From Periplaneta americana (lineage: Eukaryota; Arthropoda; Insecta; Blattodea; Blattidae): a stretch of DNA of 64,000 nt. The notes beneath the pieces were generated by a model. The model did no database searches. It worked only from the letters and a program-made list of their open reading frames with translations, and was not told where the DNA came from. Of the stretch, positions 1 through 11,249 are shown one piece after another. The stretch is from positions 159,314,102 through 159,378,101 of the forward strand of contig NC_091132.1 in assembly GCF_040183065.1 (NCBI RefSeq), in the 5' to 3' direction. The stretch's first letter is position 1; each line of letters opens with the position of its first letter. The translations under genes were made by a program, and so were the position numbers.

Positions 1-1007
1 ACTTATATTAGGGTTTAAACCCAAAGATTTAGGATCAATAAGGCTATGTTGCCTCAATTCATTGAAAGTATTTTGTAATTTGACATCATGCAAATACCGA
101 TAAGTGTGAAACTAAGATGAAATTATTCTCTTGTTTTAATATTCATGTATTTCTTTTAATATAGGGTAATTTAGGATAAATCTTTGATAATGTCGGTTTA
201 CAAGCAAAACAATTTAAGTAAAAAATATTAATTAATTTTGAGAAACGGCGTTTGTATGTTCTTGGAAAAACTGAATCCTCGAAGTATTATTTTTAGTAAG
301 TTGTTCTCTTTATGTGTATGTGATAATTCAATTCACACATAGAAGTTATATTTTTGACTTAATGTGTTTTGCTTCTAAACCGACGATATAAAGAAAATGA
401 ATCAGGAAGGTTGTTCTTTCACACAATGTTAATATGATTTTGTAACCCAGTTATGTCAGATTGCATTACTTTCTTACAATATCGGATTGGCATTGCTCCA
501 ACCCCACATAATATGAGATTTGCAATATCTGCATTGAATTGCCCTCCTCCAAGACAATTACTTGATTAAATTATGTTAACGCATCAACCTATAGCCCTAG
601 TACATAGCCTAACACAGCGATCATCAGAACACTGCACTCTCGGGCTAGCGTCTCTTACCCGCGGACAGACACTGCCCTAGCGTGCAATCGTCGCTGCTGG
701 CGGGTATGCTGTCTCTCTATCCCTTGTGCACGATGGAGCAGAGTTCCTTACCCTCCATGCACTCTACCCATTTCAGCGAGTGCTGACGACCACTGGCCTA
801 ACAGAATTGGAAAGCCTATACTGTTTGTGCAGCAACATTTAATGGCATCCCTTTGATGAAGCGGTTGTTTGTAAATTTAACTGCATTATTTCTCGATATA
901 AGTACTGAATTTTATGATCTTCGAAAATATTCTCGTGTGTTCCACAGTTGTAGTTTGAGTGTTCTGGTTTGAAAAACTCTCGTTTTTTGATAATTTCAAT
1001 ATTAGTC

Positions 1008-1008
<1 letters not shown>
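1..1008. other. AT-rich sequence, no gene recognised
   Basis: I see no coding frame, RNA gene or recognisable transposon here. Positions about 600-830 are more GC-rich and look like old interspersed repeat, but I cannot classify them. Confidence 0.5.

Positions 1009-1057
<49 letters not shown>
1009..1057. repeat. (TAT)n microsatellite
   Basis: About 16 uninterrupted ATT/TAT trinucleotides. Read on the minus strand it gives a spurious poly-Asn frame. Confidence 0.95.
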
Positions 1058-1059
<2 letters not shown>

Positions 1060-1100
1060 TATATACTGTATTTTAATTGGCCAACGGGTGTTGACCAGCA

Positions 1101-1190
1101 CATAAATAAATAAATAAATAAGTAAATAAGTAAATAAAACAGACGAACGAACGAACCAAGGAACCAACGAACGAGCGAGTGAGCAAGCAT
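1101..1190. repeat. Tetranucleotide microsatellite, (TAAA)n then (ACGA)n-like
   Basis: A run of AAAT/AAGT tetramers (about 1,101-1,138) passes directly into ACGA/ACCA/GCGA tetramers (about 1,141-1,190). The open frames over it are low-complexity artefacts. Confidence 0.85.
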
Positions 1191-1264
1191 TGAGAATATT
1201 CCTCACTACAGAGGTTCTTCTCCTGCCAGAACAGTATGACATTACAGCCACACAAGCTTCACTC

Positions 1265-1665
1265 TTTTTTTCCATTTATTAACTGCCTCCATCGATCTCT
1301 ATCTTTAGCATCATCCTCTGTGATCTCAATATTCCTCATAGGTTGCTGCATATTCTGTTTCCAGTAAGTCTGTAGTCGATTTCCTCTTCCCTCCAACTTC
1401 CATTCATACACCATCTTAGGAGTACATGTCTCATCCATTCTGCATAAATGTCCATACCTACCACTTAAATCGTCCTCTTTCAGTTTCCACCATTATATCC
1501 TCTTCATTTTCATATTTCTCCTTATCTCGTATTCCTGATGTATTTTTAGCAGTGGTTTCCTGCTGATTTTCTCCAGAAGTCCATTTCAACCGTAATTGAC
1601 TCATCAAAACATTTCTTCAGCATCGTCCAGCTCTCTGCCCTATACAGGGTGAGGCTTATTACAGT
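1265..1665 (-). pseudogene. Decayed C-terminal tail of a non-LTR retrotransposon
   Basis: On the minus strand the conceptual translation resembles the C-terminus of insect LINE reverse transcriptases. First comes a stretch like 'AESWTM...TVEMDFWRKSAG' (about 1,550-1,650), matching the usual 'YGAETWTM...EMDFWRRSAG' region. After frame changes comes 'MDETCTPKMVYEWK' and a terminal 'AKDRDRWRQL' (about 1,275-1,440), matching the usual 'DRDRWR' end. Stops and frameshifts show it is dead. The (ATT)n run at 1,670 separates it from anything upstream. Family (CR1/L2/RTE-like) is inference. Confidence 0.65.
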
Positions 1666-1667
1666 AA

Positions 1668-1669
<2 letters not shown>

Positions 1670-1714
<45 letters not shown>
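1670..1714. repeat. (ATT)n microsatellite
   Basis: About 15 perfect ATT units abutting the LINE remnant. Confidence 0.95.
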
Positions 1715-2102
1715 GAGACGGGTCGGCACCACAGTTTCTCGAAACTCGATATCGATATATATTTTAGAGCTTCCATATACGAAACTCGATAGAACTTTAA
1801 AAGTTGGAGGGATTAAAGAACTACAAACAGCATTAGAATTGAATTAAAACCTGTTTTTTTAGGTTACTTGTATTGTGAGATTTTCTCGTCAAAATATTGT
1901 TGAATCTACTATCAGCGCGGTTCATATCGTTCAGATCCACTTGAAAAAACTAGAACGTACTGAATAGCTCTGTCACTTAAAAGTGAAAACTGCAGAAGGA
2001 TTCTTTAAGCCACAAGTACTTGTTTAAGAATTACTTTATTATTGTTTTCTTCAAATCTTCATTAGTCCCGCATTCAAAGCAACGAAAGGACTTTGCTCGG
2101 CG
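1715..2102. other. No feature recognised
   Basis: AT-rich sequence between two microsatellites. I see no coding or transposon signature. Confidence 0.45.
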
Positions 2103-2161
<59 letters not shown>

Positions 2162-2170
2162 GTAATAATA

Positions 2171-2203
<33 letters not shown>

Positions 2204-2213
2204 ATAATAATTA
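2103..2213. repeat. (AAT)n microsatellite with AGT/ACT variants
   Basis: About 37 trinucleotides, mostly AAT, with scattered ACT, AGT and AAC variants that suggest an older locus than the perfect runs nearby. The plus-strand poly-Asn frame is an artefact. Confidence 0.95.
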
Positions 2214-3230
2214 GGGGCGGAAGTTGATGACCTCAAAATTTACATAAAATGATCATTAAAATGCCCTTCAACTAATGGAAAAATGACATAAAATTAAAAG
2301 AAAATTACATTTAAATATTATTCACCGTACTCATACCACAACTTTTTAAAAATTAGTCACCTTGTTTCAATGACTGCCCTGAAAATCTCGGAGAGAGGAG
2401 GCAACTTCCTGCAATTTGGCTAAGATAAAGGAAAAGAACATGCAACAAAATGAAGGTTTCAAGGGAAAACTATAGATTTTAATGAGGGTTTACACTGTGT
2501 TTCAATCAGGGGTGGTCCATGTCAGTGCCTTCATTCTGTCTCCTCCTCCTTCCACACTTCACTTTTGTTACCAGATCTTCCAGATGAGCGAGTGTAAATG
2601 ACGAAACAAATTGTGGCGCAGCTGCATTCTTGCAATCTTTGTGTTAAAATGCTGTCTGCTGCAGTAGACATCCCTTCCGAACCATGTTGAGGACACAACG
2701 TCCTGTCCAGGACATGGTGAAAGTTTCCTCCGTTCCAAACATAAATTCTAAAGACACCCTCGTACCAACAAAAGAACAGTAGCGGTCAAAGTCCTCACTT
2801 AAACTAAGCTGCTATGAAGCATTTGATATTACTTCCGTGGTGTGAGGTGAAGCCTTCAGTGGAATGAGGAATGGACTTTAGAGTCTGTTCCAAACTATAA
2901 AACTCAAACTCCATTGTTATTCACTTATTCAGTAGGTAATTGCTACTGATCTATTTGATTAGAAAATGATATAACAGACCTATCGGTAAAGAAGAAAGTA
3001 AAATGCATTCCAAATTATCTCAAAGTTCTTCAAAGTATTAAAAATGACCAAAAAATGTCGAAAAAATGTAAAAATGACCTGTTAGTTAAAAAAGTAAAAA
3101 AATGTAAAAAATGTAATATAAGAAATTACTTTTTTACGTTGATATTAACATAGTAAGGATTTCTATATTAATAGACACTGTCCTAATGTGAAAATAAGAA
3201 GATGACTTTTCATCAACATCCGCCCGCCTA
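2214..3230. other. Unassigned sequence with one short minus-strand open stretch
   Basis: Mostly AT-rich. On the minus strand 2,799 to 2,644 reads through about 50 codons to a stop, with a mixed, protein-like composition (several Cys, Phe, Met, Thr). I recognise no family and see no convincing splice site, so I do not call a gene. The rest shows nothing I can name. Confidence 0.35.
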
Positions 3231-3258
3231 TAATAATAATAATAATAATAATAATAAT
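3231..3258. repeat. (AAT)n microsatellite
   Basis: About 9 perfect TAA/AAT units. Confidence 0.9.
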
Positions 3259-3511
3259 TTTAAACTTACATTAGACATTCACAAATAGAGCCACTCCCTG
3301 ATGAGGATTGAACCTGTGTCTGCTAGACTTTAGTGAACATATTGTCAATTGAATCATGGCAGAAGAATTCTAATGTGATAGAAGTTCACACTTGACTAAA
3401 GACTCGCATTAAGCAAATGACTGACATCGACTTCCCAGACAGTTCTTTACATAGAAACAATCAGAATCCCATTCCAACAAACTGAACCATCTAAACCGCA
3501 GGAACCAAGAA

Positions 3512-4549
3512 ATGATACCCAGTTCGTCAAGTGTGAATCATGTCATCAACCTCTCGAGTTACAACTTGTCAGAAGCAGAATCTTCTATTCTAAATAAAGG
3601 ACTGAACTTTGCTCTGTCCAACCCGGTCACCAATCTGGACCTATCATGTGCAGCCGAGGCTGCAGCGTCCAAACTTTCAGATCCACAGGCCTCTGAGTAC
3701 AGGTGGAGAATTAGATCCATGCTCGAGAAATCGAAACCACCTAAACATAATATATCCCCTGCAGAACGCAAAGCCCTACACGACCTAAAAACTAACCCTA
3801 ACATCAAAATCCTACCTGCGGACAAAGGAAACTGTACCGTAGTACTCAATACAACTGATTACCAAGAAAAGATCTCCGATTTCCTTCAGAACGAGACCTA
3901 TACCGAAATACACAAAGACCCCACTACTAAGGTGGAAAACAAAATCAAGAAACTGTTGAACAAACACAAATCTCTTCTCCCACCGAATATCTACAAGAAG
4001 ATTACCCCACGCCACAGCAAACCACCACACTTATATGGTCTCCCCAAGGTTCATAAACAGGATGTCCCTCTCACACCCATAGTGAGTTCCATAGGCTCTC
4101 CTTGTCATGCCTTAGCTAGATTCTTGTGCAAGACCTTAACACATCTCGCCGGGAAGACGTCCTCCTACGTAAAGAACTCCAGACACTTTGTCGACATCAT
4201 AAGGAACACCTCTGTAGATATGCACGACACTCTTGTGAGCTTTGACGTGGTAAGCCTATTTACAAATGTCCCAGTAGATGAAGCTCTTTCCATTGTAAGA
4301 AGGAAATTAGAAGCTGATAATAACATCTCTTCGTCCACTCAACTCTCCATAGAGTCAATAATGGAACTACTGGATATTTGTCTTAAGACGACTTATTTTG
4401 TTTTTAACAACAGGCTCTTCCAACAGAACGAAGGCATGGCGATGGGTTCCCCCCTTTCCCCTCTCATCAGAACATCTACATGGAATATTTCGAGGAACTG
4501 GCCTTATCTACTGCCAGCCATAAACCTACCCTGTGGCTCCGTTATGTAG
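3512..4549 (+). pseudogene. PLE reverse transcriptase, N-terminal part (fingers/palm)
   Basis: This part would copy element RNA into DNA. The open frame shows PLE landmarks in order: 'LSEAESSILNKGLNFA' near residues 19-34, 'ILPADKGNCTVVL' near 98-110 (the PLE form of an early RT block), 'PHLYGLPKVHK' near 172-182, 'LVSFDVVSLFTNVP' near 242-255 carrying the first catalytic Asp, and 'EGMAMGSPLSPL' near 308-319 (template-grip block). Just after the last motif the frame is lost by one base, near 4,471, and the remaining ~26 residues are nonsense. The true continuation is in the next frame from about 4,473. The protein cannot be functional as it stands. Confidence 0.85.
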
Positions 4550-4764
4550 ATGATACATTCATAATATGGCCTCATAGGCCCCAATTATTAGATGGCTTCT
4601 TAACACATCTCAACTCACTCCGCCCCTCTATCCAGTTCACGATGGAATTGGAAAAAGACAATTGTCTGCCATTTCTAGATGTATTAGTCACGAGGGACCA
4701 AGACAAACTGGCAACCACAGTCTACCGGAAATCCACACATATGGGGAGGTATCTTCATCTGTAA
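4480..4764 (+). pseudogene. PLE reverse transcriptase, C-terminal part with YVDD box
   Basis: This continues the same RT after the frameshift. It starts with a 'YMEYFEELAL' block, followed by 'LWLRYVDDTFIIW' near residues 19-31, which carries the catalytic Asp pair of the RT active site. Later 'LPFLDVLV' near 63-70 and 'VYRKSTHMGRYLH' near 81-93 match the usual PLE palm/thumb sequence. The frame then hits a stop where intact elements continue through a linker to the endonuclease, so the thumb end is lost. It overlaps the first RT frame by 70 bases only because of the frameshift. Confidence 0.85.
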
Positions 4765-5038
4765 TAAAGAATCCGACCTTCAAAATGAAGTACAATCACT
4801 CACTAACACTTTTGTAAATCCCCAAGAATTCATCAAAAAGCCATAAGTCATAACCAAGAAAACAAGAGCGATCCCCCCCCCCCCCTGACCTCCTGAGTAC
4901 CATAGTTATCCCATACGTAAGAGGCACCTCTGAAAAAAATTCAAGAAAATCTCCAAGAAATATAACATCAGAGCGGTCTTCCAATCAGAGAGTACACTCA
5001 GCCGAATCCTGTCCAACAACAAACCCAAACCTAATTAC

Positions 5039-5413
5039 ATGGATACCAGACACTGCTTTTATAACATTCCGTGTGAATGCGGTCGCGTGTATATAGGCGA
5101 AACGAGCAGACCTCTGTCCACAAGAATTAAGGAGCACAAGTACAACTTCAAACAATGCCTAATAGACAAATCAAGAATAGTACAACGCAGCTTTGAATCT
5201 GGACACAAAATGAAGTGGGAAGATACTTCAATCCTACAAACTGAGCGTTCTCTGACTCAGAGGAAATACAAGGAAGCCGCACATATGAGTTTTTCGGATG
5301 GTGCCATTAGTCAACCTAGTCTAATTCTTCTGGATATTTGGTTACCCATAGTTGAACAAGACATCAGAAATATTCAATACAAGAGGAAGAATGCTGTCAC
5401 CTACACCACGTAG
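5039..5413 (+). pseudogene. PLE GIY-YIG endonuclease domain
   Basis: This 124-residue frame carries a GIY-YIG nuclease core that would nick target DNA for insertion. 'NIPCECGRVYIGETSRPLST' (residues about 9-28) holds the first strand and the YIG-type strand plus the conserved Arg region. 'RIKEHKYNFKQ' follows with the expected His. The later 'SFESGHKMKWEDTSIL' region (about 51-66) fits the rest of the fold. The Met at 5,039 is only the first Met in the frame; in an intact element this domain is fused to the RT. Length and position fit a C-terminal PLE domain. The ~270 bases between the RT stop and this frame are a decayed linker. Confidence 0.85.
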
Positions 5414-5820
5414 ACCACCTGGGGTCATCTCCACCACCATTAGACAACTCAACCTAGTGTTGCAGCTTAGTAATTAGTAGTAGTGTCTGCTACCGCTACG
5501 TGGCAGTAGTAGTTTTTTTATCTTGTCCTTTGTTACTAGTTTTTTTCCCTTTTATCTTCATATTATTTTCTATCGCAGTATCATAACACTTGTTCATTAT
5601 TTCAGTTCCCCACCCCCTTCTTTTGTGTGTCTTTCATCAATTTTTTAGCCACTTCACGCCCATCTTCTTTATTCCGTTTGGTTTTAGTGCCAACATACTG
5701 CTAATGACTTCGGGTCTTTCTTAATTATAATCTCCACTGAAGCCAGGACTCGACGATCAGTCATACAGAATAGCTGTACGTAACGATCCCAACAATAGGT
5801 TTTTTTCTCTTCTCTCCTTT

Positions 5821-5866
5821 CCACCTGAAGACGAAGGGAGAACCACCCTTCGAAACGTTGTGTCTT
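5821..5866 (+). ncRNA. Hammerhead-ribozyme-like motif in the PLE terminal region
   Basis: The core box CTGAAGA (5,825-5,831) fits CUGANGA. A 7-bp inverted repeat follows (CGAAGGG 5,832-5,838 with CCCTTCG 5,846-5,852), then GAAA (5,852-5,855), a very short arm, and GTC (5,862-5,864) at the expected cleavage triplet. PLEs are known to carry hammerhead ribozymes in their terminal repeats. The fit is imperfect: the G of GAAA is shared with the helix or there is one extra C, and the bases next to the core do not pair as stem I. Read as a decayed or divergent ribozyme; activity is doubtful. Confidence 0.5.
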
Positions 5867-5900
5867 AATTTTTTGATTGTGACAACCAGCAATGGAAAAA

Positions 5901-7188
5901 GTCCAAACACTTCACCTAAACAAAACGACAATATTTAAATTCCCTTGTGGCCGGTCGACTACATTTAAAATAAAGTCGAAAGTTCTCAACCCGAGTAGTC
6001 TACTATCAATTTTCTTTTCTAAAACTTCTACCACTCTCTGCTAGATCTCGTCGTAAGATGTGCCATAAGATGTGTTCCAGCAGGCAGTGCTTCTACTTAT
6101 TAATGCTAGTTCCATTTTTTCATTCTCTATGGAATTCATTGCTCAACCTAGCCCCTACCACGCCGTAGCGGAGAAGTGAGAAATATGTTCCCAAATTGAA
6201 GCAGCCAAAAGCCGCCATTTGTTGGTAGAAAACGCGCGGGATTTCGAAACCGCTATTTAAATACGCGTTGTATTGCGTATCCGAAAGCTAAATGGTTTTA
6301 TTTACAAGAACAAAACTTCCTTTGCGATTTACCTTTAATACCGCGTTTCTGCTGTCAGCAGAGTTGCTACGTTTTCTGTGAGAGAAATCGGGATATCAGA
6401 AGCTGACTTAAGACATTAGACTGATCATCACTTTATAGTTGTTTTCTACAAAGTAGTGTTCGCGTGCTTATAATGTAATACTCGCCTCCTTGAGGAACGC
6501 TAAAATACGAAGGACACACAATAGAGTGAATAGGCTACTACAGGCTAATCGTTTTCTCTTTTATTAACCACGAATATGTTTTAACCATTCGCTACTAAAT
6601 AACTTTTCTTTCTCGGAACCGGTATTGCAACAGTATATCTGACGATTAATCCATGTTTAAACATAGTTCACTGAATTATACAACGCAGGAATTGTATGTG
6701 TCTGTTATTAGTGTAAAATACCATATCAAAACGCTATCCTTTTTTTTCCACTCAACACAGCTAAAATATGCAATGGTGATTAATTGCGAGAGCAGCAACT
6801 AAGTACCGAAAAGGATTAATCAACAAAGAGGTAGAATTAGCGGAACTATTATCTTGTGAGTAGAGTTGCCTTATGGCAATTAGCTGGGTTACCTCACAGA
6901 CTTACTAAATTTCCGCGGGTTATCTCTATGTTTACAATGCTAAATTTGAATAAATAAAAATATGGGATAATAGGAAATGCAGACTAACTTGTTTAAATGA
7001 CGTTGTAGGCTGTTATCGCTCAAATCGGGATCTTTTATCAATCTCGACTAGCTTTATCGGGATTCAATTAGGCTGTCAGGCTTGCATCATTTTCATAGAA
7101 ACTCTGAATGTGAATATTCATAACCACGGTTAATACAGGAATTAATGTATACTTTTTGCCGTAGGTTAAACTGCTGTATGAAATTTAA
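5901..7188. other. No gene recognised
   Basis: Mostly AT-rich. About 6,150-6,300 is CpG-richer and holds a TATTTAAAT word at 6,253-6,261; it could be a promoter but nothing else supports that. I see no coding frame or known repeat in the remainder. Confidence 0.4.
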
Positions 7189-7270
7189 AGAAGCAGCAGC
7201 AGCAGTAGTGGTAGTGGTGGTGGTAGTAGTGGCAGTAGTAGTAGTAGTAGCAGCAGCAGCAGCAGCAGTA
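7189..7270. repeat. Compound trinucleotide repeat (AGC/AGT/GGT)n
   Basis: Runs of AGC, GTA, GTG and again AGC triplets, ending in six AGC units. It is not part of a convincing coding frame. Confidence 0.9.
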
Positions 7271-8976
7271 TAAGGAACTGTTTCATTAATCCGTAACTAA
7301 GACAAGAGTCACTTTCAATCATTCAAATTAAATAATTAACGTTTTCTGTACCTTCAAATTCAGCGAATAATTATTCATGTATGCACTGAAACATCAACTG
7401 TTTGAAGAAAATGAAGGCTATGAAGTGGATGAAGAACAATAGCAATGTATATTGTAATAACGTAGTTTCAAGGTAAAAACTACTGTATCTTCGAAATGAG
7501 TTGAACACACTGAGTGACTCATTGTAGGGTAGAAATTCTCTCTTCGGATTGCACCTATCCACTTTCGGTTAAGGGAATCTCTACTCGGAGGAAACCTGAA
7601 GCACAAACAGTCATATAAGTATAATAGTTAGTCTTCTGTAACATAATTCGGGGCAAAAATCGTAGTAGAAATTAAAGATTAACTAATAAGTGAAATGTAA
7701 CATTCCTTCCTTCTTTATCTTTACATCCTTGCTCATTGCTGCAATTAAAAAACAGCGCACGAACGAACCTGTACTTATTCAGCTCAACCAACAAATGGCC
7801 GGCCGTCGGCTGTTCAATTTGGGAGCATAACACTAGCACCAGTGAGCGGTCTAGCAGTTATTTAGTAAGTCTATGTGCTCAACGCGTAACAATGCCATCT
7901 TCAACAAAGCAAATGACATATTGGACCGCCATTATGATTCTTTATTTCAATTAAAACAAGCAAAGATAGCGTTTTATGTACAGTATGTGTATTGAGGAGC
8001 TCGGTTTGAGTCCCATGGGATAACCAGGATGAATCTTTCCCACTGAGGTAAGCTTTATAAGTTTTATTATGTTTCTTGCTTGAAAACTGCAATAATAAGT
8101 AGGGAATAGAAACATTTACGTTTCATAGCGTCAATAGCAATTCTAAGAATAAATGTGTATATTGGGGGCTGATAATTAAGCCTCGACTGGACAGGCACAT
8201 TTAAAAACACTACCGATCGTGCGACGCAATTTAAAAAATACTGAGGACAAGGAAGTTTTATGGTTTTAATACATTACATTACTTTATGACCATCCTTTTT
8301 TATCAATAAACATAAACAAAATAAATCGTATAATGCAGCGCTTCTGAAAGTTTGGAATTCTGTAATTGTAGACTATTTAAGTAGTATTTCAAATTTGGAG
8401 ATTACTGCAAAATGTAGGTATATGAAGTCACGAAAATACGAATCAATAAAAACATGATGTCAGACAGTGTACTAGGTTTAGTGTAAAATAATGATAACAA
8501 ATTTCTGCGCCCGACCCCAAAATATTAATCATTATCATATTTCATAATTATTACTATTGAATATCTAAAAAGAAATATAATATTTATCACTTCATATCTG
8601 GATTTTCTGTGTATTTATCCATGAAAACAAATCACAGAAATAGTCTACAGCTTTCCGCCCTAAAACCAGATAATTATGCCTTTAAAAAGTAACATATTCA
8701 TCCCACTCAACAGAACAATAATTAAGTACTAGATTTTATATAATTACGTGTGTGAATTATTGTTAAATACTATTAAAATATATTAACATTTGTATACTAA
8801 GGATTATTTTTTATTAAGTTATTATTTTTTTACTCTTAAAAATCTAATACAAGTTCATAGTAGGCCTACTGATTATAGCAAATGTGCACTTTAAACCAAT
8901 TGAAAATGCAAGCTTTTGAGAGTGTATGTGCATTATTAACATAGTTTCAATTCTACAGTTACACCCACCTCTTTAA

Positions 8977-8977
<1 letters not shown>
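7271..8977. other. No gene recognised
   Basis: AT-rich sequence. A donor-like GAG|GTAAGC at about 8,044 follows an acceptor-like TACAG at about 7,982, but no frame between them stays open, so I do not call an exon. Nothing else is recognisable. Confidence 0.4.

Positions 8978-9008
<31 letters not shown>
8978..9008. repeat. (AAT)n microsatellite
   Basis: About 10 AAT units. Confidence 0.9.
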
Positions 9009-9011
<3 letters not shown>

Positions 9012-9878
9012 TGGACTACAAGAATTCCAAGTTTGTACACTACGTTAAAAGTGATCCGAAATGGAAAAAAGTTTGAGAAAGACTGGCATAATGTATTACA
9101 ATATGTTCATATTCGTTGTTATTAAATCTAATTCAAATTCAAGTAACTGTTACGAAAATCTTCATTTGTCCCTAATTTAATAGAAATATATTGTACGAAT
9201 GAACAATTGCTTCGAAATATCTATAATTTTTAACCAACGTTACGAACTTACAATATCAGAGGTCTTACAGGTGGCCACGAACTAATCATAGACCCCTCAA
9301 TTAATAACGGCTGAATTGACACGAACTCATCTTTCCTTTTTGGTGCTTTTATTATCGAAGCGGTCTCAACGTTGACAGAAATTGAAATATATTGAATCTC
9401 ATAACTACTTCCAGCCTACTTGGTCTGATCAATTGTTTGGGTCACATAATCCCGTAGCTCACCATGGATTCATTTTGCCTTAATATCACCTCCATTCCAC
9501 CAATTCAGTCGACGCTGAGTGACCTCGTTAAATAACAGACTTACAAGCTGCCGGAAAGAAAAAAAAAGTGGATACATTTTATCTTTCCACGTTCGAATGT
9601 AGAAAGTTGCACTGTCTCCGAGAGCGTGGAAATAAAATATAGGTTATGCACATAATTATAATCAATCAGTCGGAGTGTAATCAAACTCACATCCCAGCAC
9701 ACGAGTCTCTTTCCCTAGTCCATCTATGCCGATTGTCACTAGCTGTATTAAATTAAATTAAACATTTTAGGCGGCTTTTACAAGTCTTTCAGAACTTTCG
9801 AAAACAATTCCAGGAATTTTCAAGTAATTCACTGATTCGATTATTATCGAAGTTACTTGCAGTATTGTAGGTTTACAG
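9009..9878. other. No gene recognised
   Basis: AT-rich sequence with no coding frame or transposon signature that I can support. Confidence 0.4.
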
Positions 9879-9952
9879 AGAGATCTGCTTGCGACAGAGA
9901 ACATTTTCAGACAAAGTGAACTCTAAATCTTCCATAGAATCCTCTCATTTAG
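9879..9952 (+). other. Exon-like segment (possible 74-nt exon)
   Basis: It is bounded by an acceptor-like TTTACAG (ending 9,878) and a strong donor TTTAG|GTAAGA (9,953). One frame stays open across it with a non-repetitive composition (about 24 codons), leaving one base of a split codon at the donor. A second exon-like segment lies 162 bases downstream. Joined to it, the open frame ends after about 15 codons. I recognise no family. An untranslated exon or chance splice sites are equally possible. Confidence 0.3.
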
Positions 9953-10114
9953 GTAAGACTAGTCTAATGTAATTGTGTCAATCTAAATCATGGGACATAT
10001 CACTTTACTTTTGTTCTAAAGTGAGGCAAATTACGCCGTTTATAGTCTTTAAAACTTCACCTTCGTCGATTAAAATTTTAACATTTATTATTCCACATTT
10101 CTGAAATTTTCTAG

Positions 10115-10261
10115 GAACAAGAGGAGCCCGTGCAGTGGGAAGGCATCGATGCCGACAGTGACATGCAGCCCATGGAGTGGGACCCTTTAACTAACCCTGT
10201 CGAACATCAGGATAACAGACAATGGAATTAATGATGGCGGACTAAACGTTTCGCCAACAAG
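10115..10261 (+). other. Exon-like segment with 38-codon acidic open frame
   Basis: A pyrimidine-rich acceptor ending TTTTCTAG (10,114) is followed by 147 bases ending at the consensus donor AAG|GTAAGA (10,262). The frame starting at the first base reads 38 codons to a TAA at 10,229-10,231. It is acidic and protein-like, starting EQEEPVQWEGIDADSD, with Trp and Met-Glu-Trp-Asp. The stop before the donor means it would be a final coding exon followed by a spliced untranslated region, or a 5' untranslated exon. I do not recognise the product. No frame runs through it in the phase needed by the exon at 21,647. Confidence 0.4.
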
Positions 10262-10935
10262 GTAAGACTTTGCGGCTTTCATCTTCTTTATTAGGTCTAA
10301 TAATTGAATTAGCATGAACTATTACTCCAGAAATATTCAGTAGCAGGAAACTGAGGGTTTAAGATTATTTACCTCTAGAAATGTAAGGCTTTTGCTTTGA
10401 GAAATATACACGTTAAATTATTGCATGTTCATAACGTATTGAACGGGAAATTCTTCTTAATTCTTGAAATTAGTTTGTAGAGTTTTTTGACAGCTTCTAT
10501 GTTCAAATGTGTGAAAACATGTCGATTTCAACGACGATAAAACAGTATGTTCTCCCTTATAGCGGTGTCTTTTGGGGTTTAGGCAACACCAAGACTCAAG
10601 GGGTTTTAGTAGGACAATCAAAATTATCTCATGCATACCTATGTGTCCCCCACTCCACACGAATATAAAAATTAAAATTAAAACTTTTTTTTTCAGAATT
10701 ATACCAATTCTATAGTTATTAATTTAATAAACTGTATTCAGTTCATGATTTTTCCTTTGTATTTGTTTCACAACTTCTCTTATCACTGCATAAATAAATA
10801 ATATTGAAGTGTTAGTTTGCTTAATCTTGATAGACATTTGATTTCATCTTGTTTCTGCTTCGCATCTAGATAATGAGCAAACTAAAAATTAATTAATAGT
10901 ATTTGTGAACTTAAAAATGGTGTCGTTCTAATAAC
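10262..10935. other. No gene recognised (possible intron)
   Basis: AT-rich sequence following the donor at 10,262. If the exon upstream is real this begins an intron. I see no other feature. Confidence 0.35.
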
Positions 10936-11166
10936 AAATAAATTATGTTTTATTTAACGACGCTCGCACCTGCAGAGGTTATATCAGCATCGCCAGTGTG
11001 CCGGAATTATGCCCCGCAGGAGTTCTTTTACATGCCAGTAAATTTACTGACATGAGCCTGTAGCATTTAAGCACACTTAAATGCCATCGACCTGGGCCAG
11101 GATCGAACCCGCAACCTCGGGCACAGAAGGCTAGTGCTATACCGCCTGTGCCACGCAGGTCGACCA
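10936..11166 (-). mobile_element. tRNA-derived SINE
   Basis: On the minus strand the element starts near 11,166 with a tRNA-like head: an A-box-like TGGCACAGGCGG (11,142-11,153) and a B box GGTTCGATCC (11,099-11,108), the two internal RNA polymerase III promoter boxes. A unique body follows, then an A-rich tail near 10,940. I recall closely similar elements in cockroach genomic sequence; I could not check this by search. Confidence 0.7.
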
Positions 11167-11249
11167 TTATAGTAATCTTATTTATTAATGTAGACAGAAC
11201 TTCACGTTTATTTCTTAGTATGTATGTATTTAATGTCTACCCGCTTCAC

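Larger units (their letters stand above)
3455..5900 (+). mobile_element. Penelope-like retroelement (PLE), degenerate
   Basis: The order is diagnostic of Penelope-like elements: a reverse transcriptase related to telomerase RTs (3,512-4,764 in two frames), then a GIY-YIG endonuclease (5,039-5,413), then an untranslated tail with a hammerhead-like motif (5,825-5,864). The open frame extends upstream of the first Met to 3,455, where a TAG closes it, so the N-terminal region is missing or decayed. There is a single-base frameshift near 4,471, a stop after 4,764 and a poly-C run (4,877-4,887), so this copy is inactive. I find no second copy of the terminal region at the 5' side, consistent with 5' truncation. 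The 3' boundary is approximate. Confidence 0.85.

Noticed and set aside
886..2214. Poly-Asn open frames
   Set aside because: Produced by AAT/ATT microsatellites.
6150..6300. CpG-richer stretch with a TATTTAAAT word as promoter of the repeat gene
   Set aside because: There is no initiator, no first exon and no link to the downstream exons. It is equally consistent with an old repeat.
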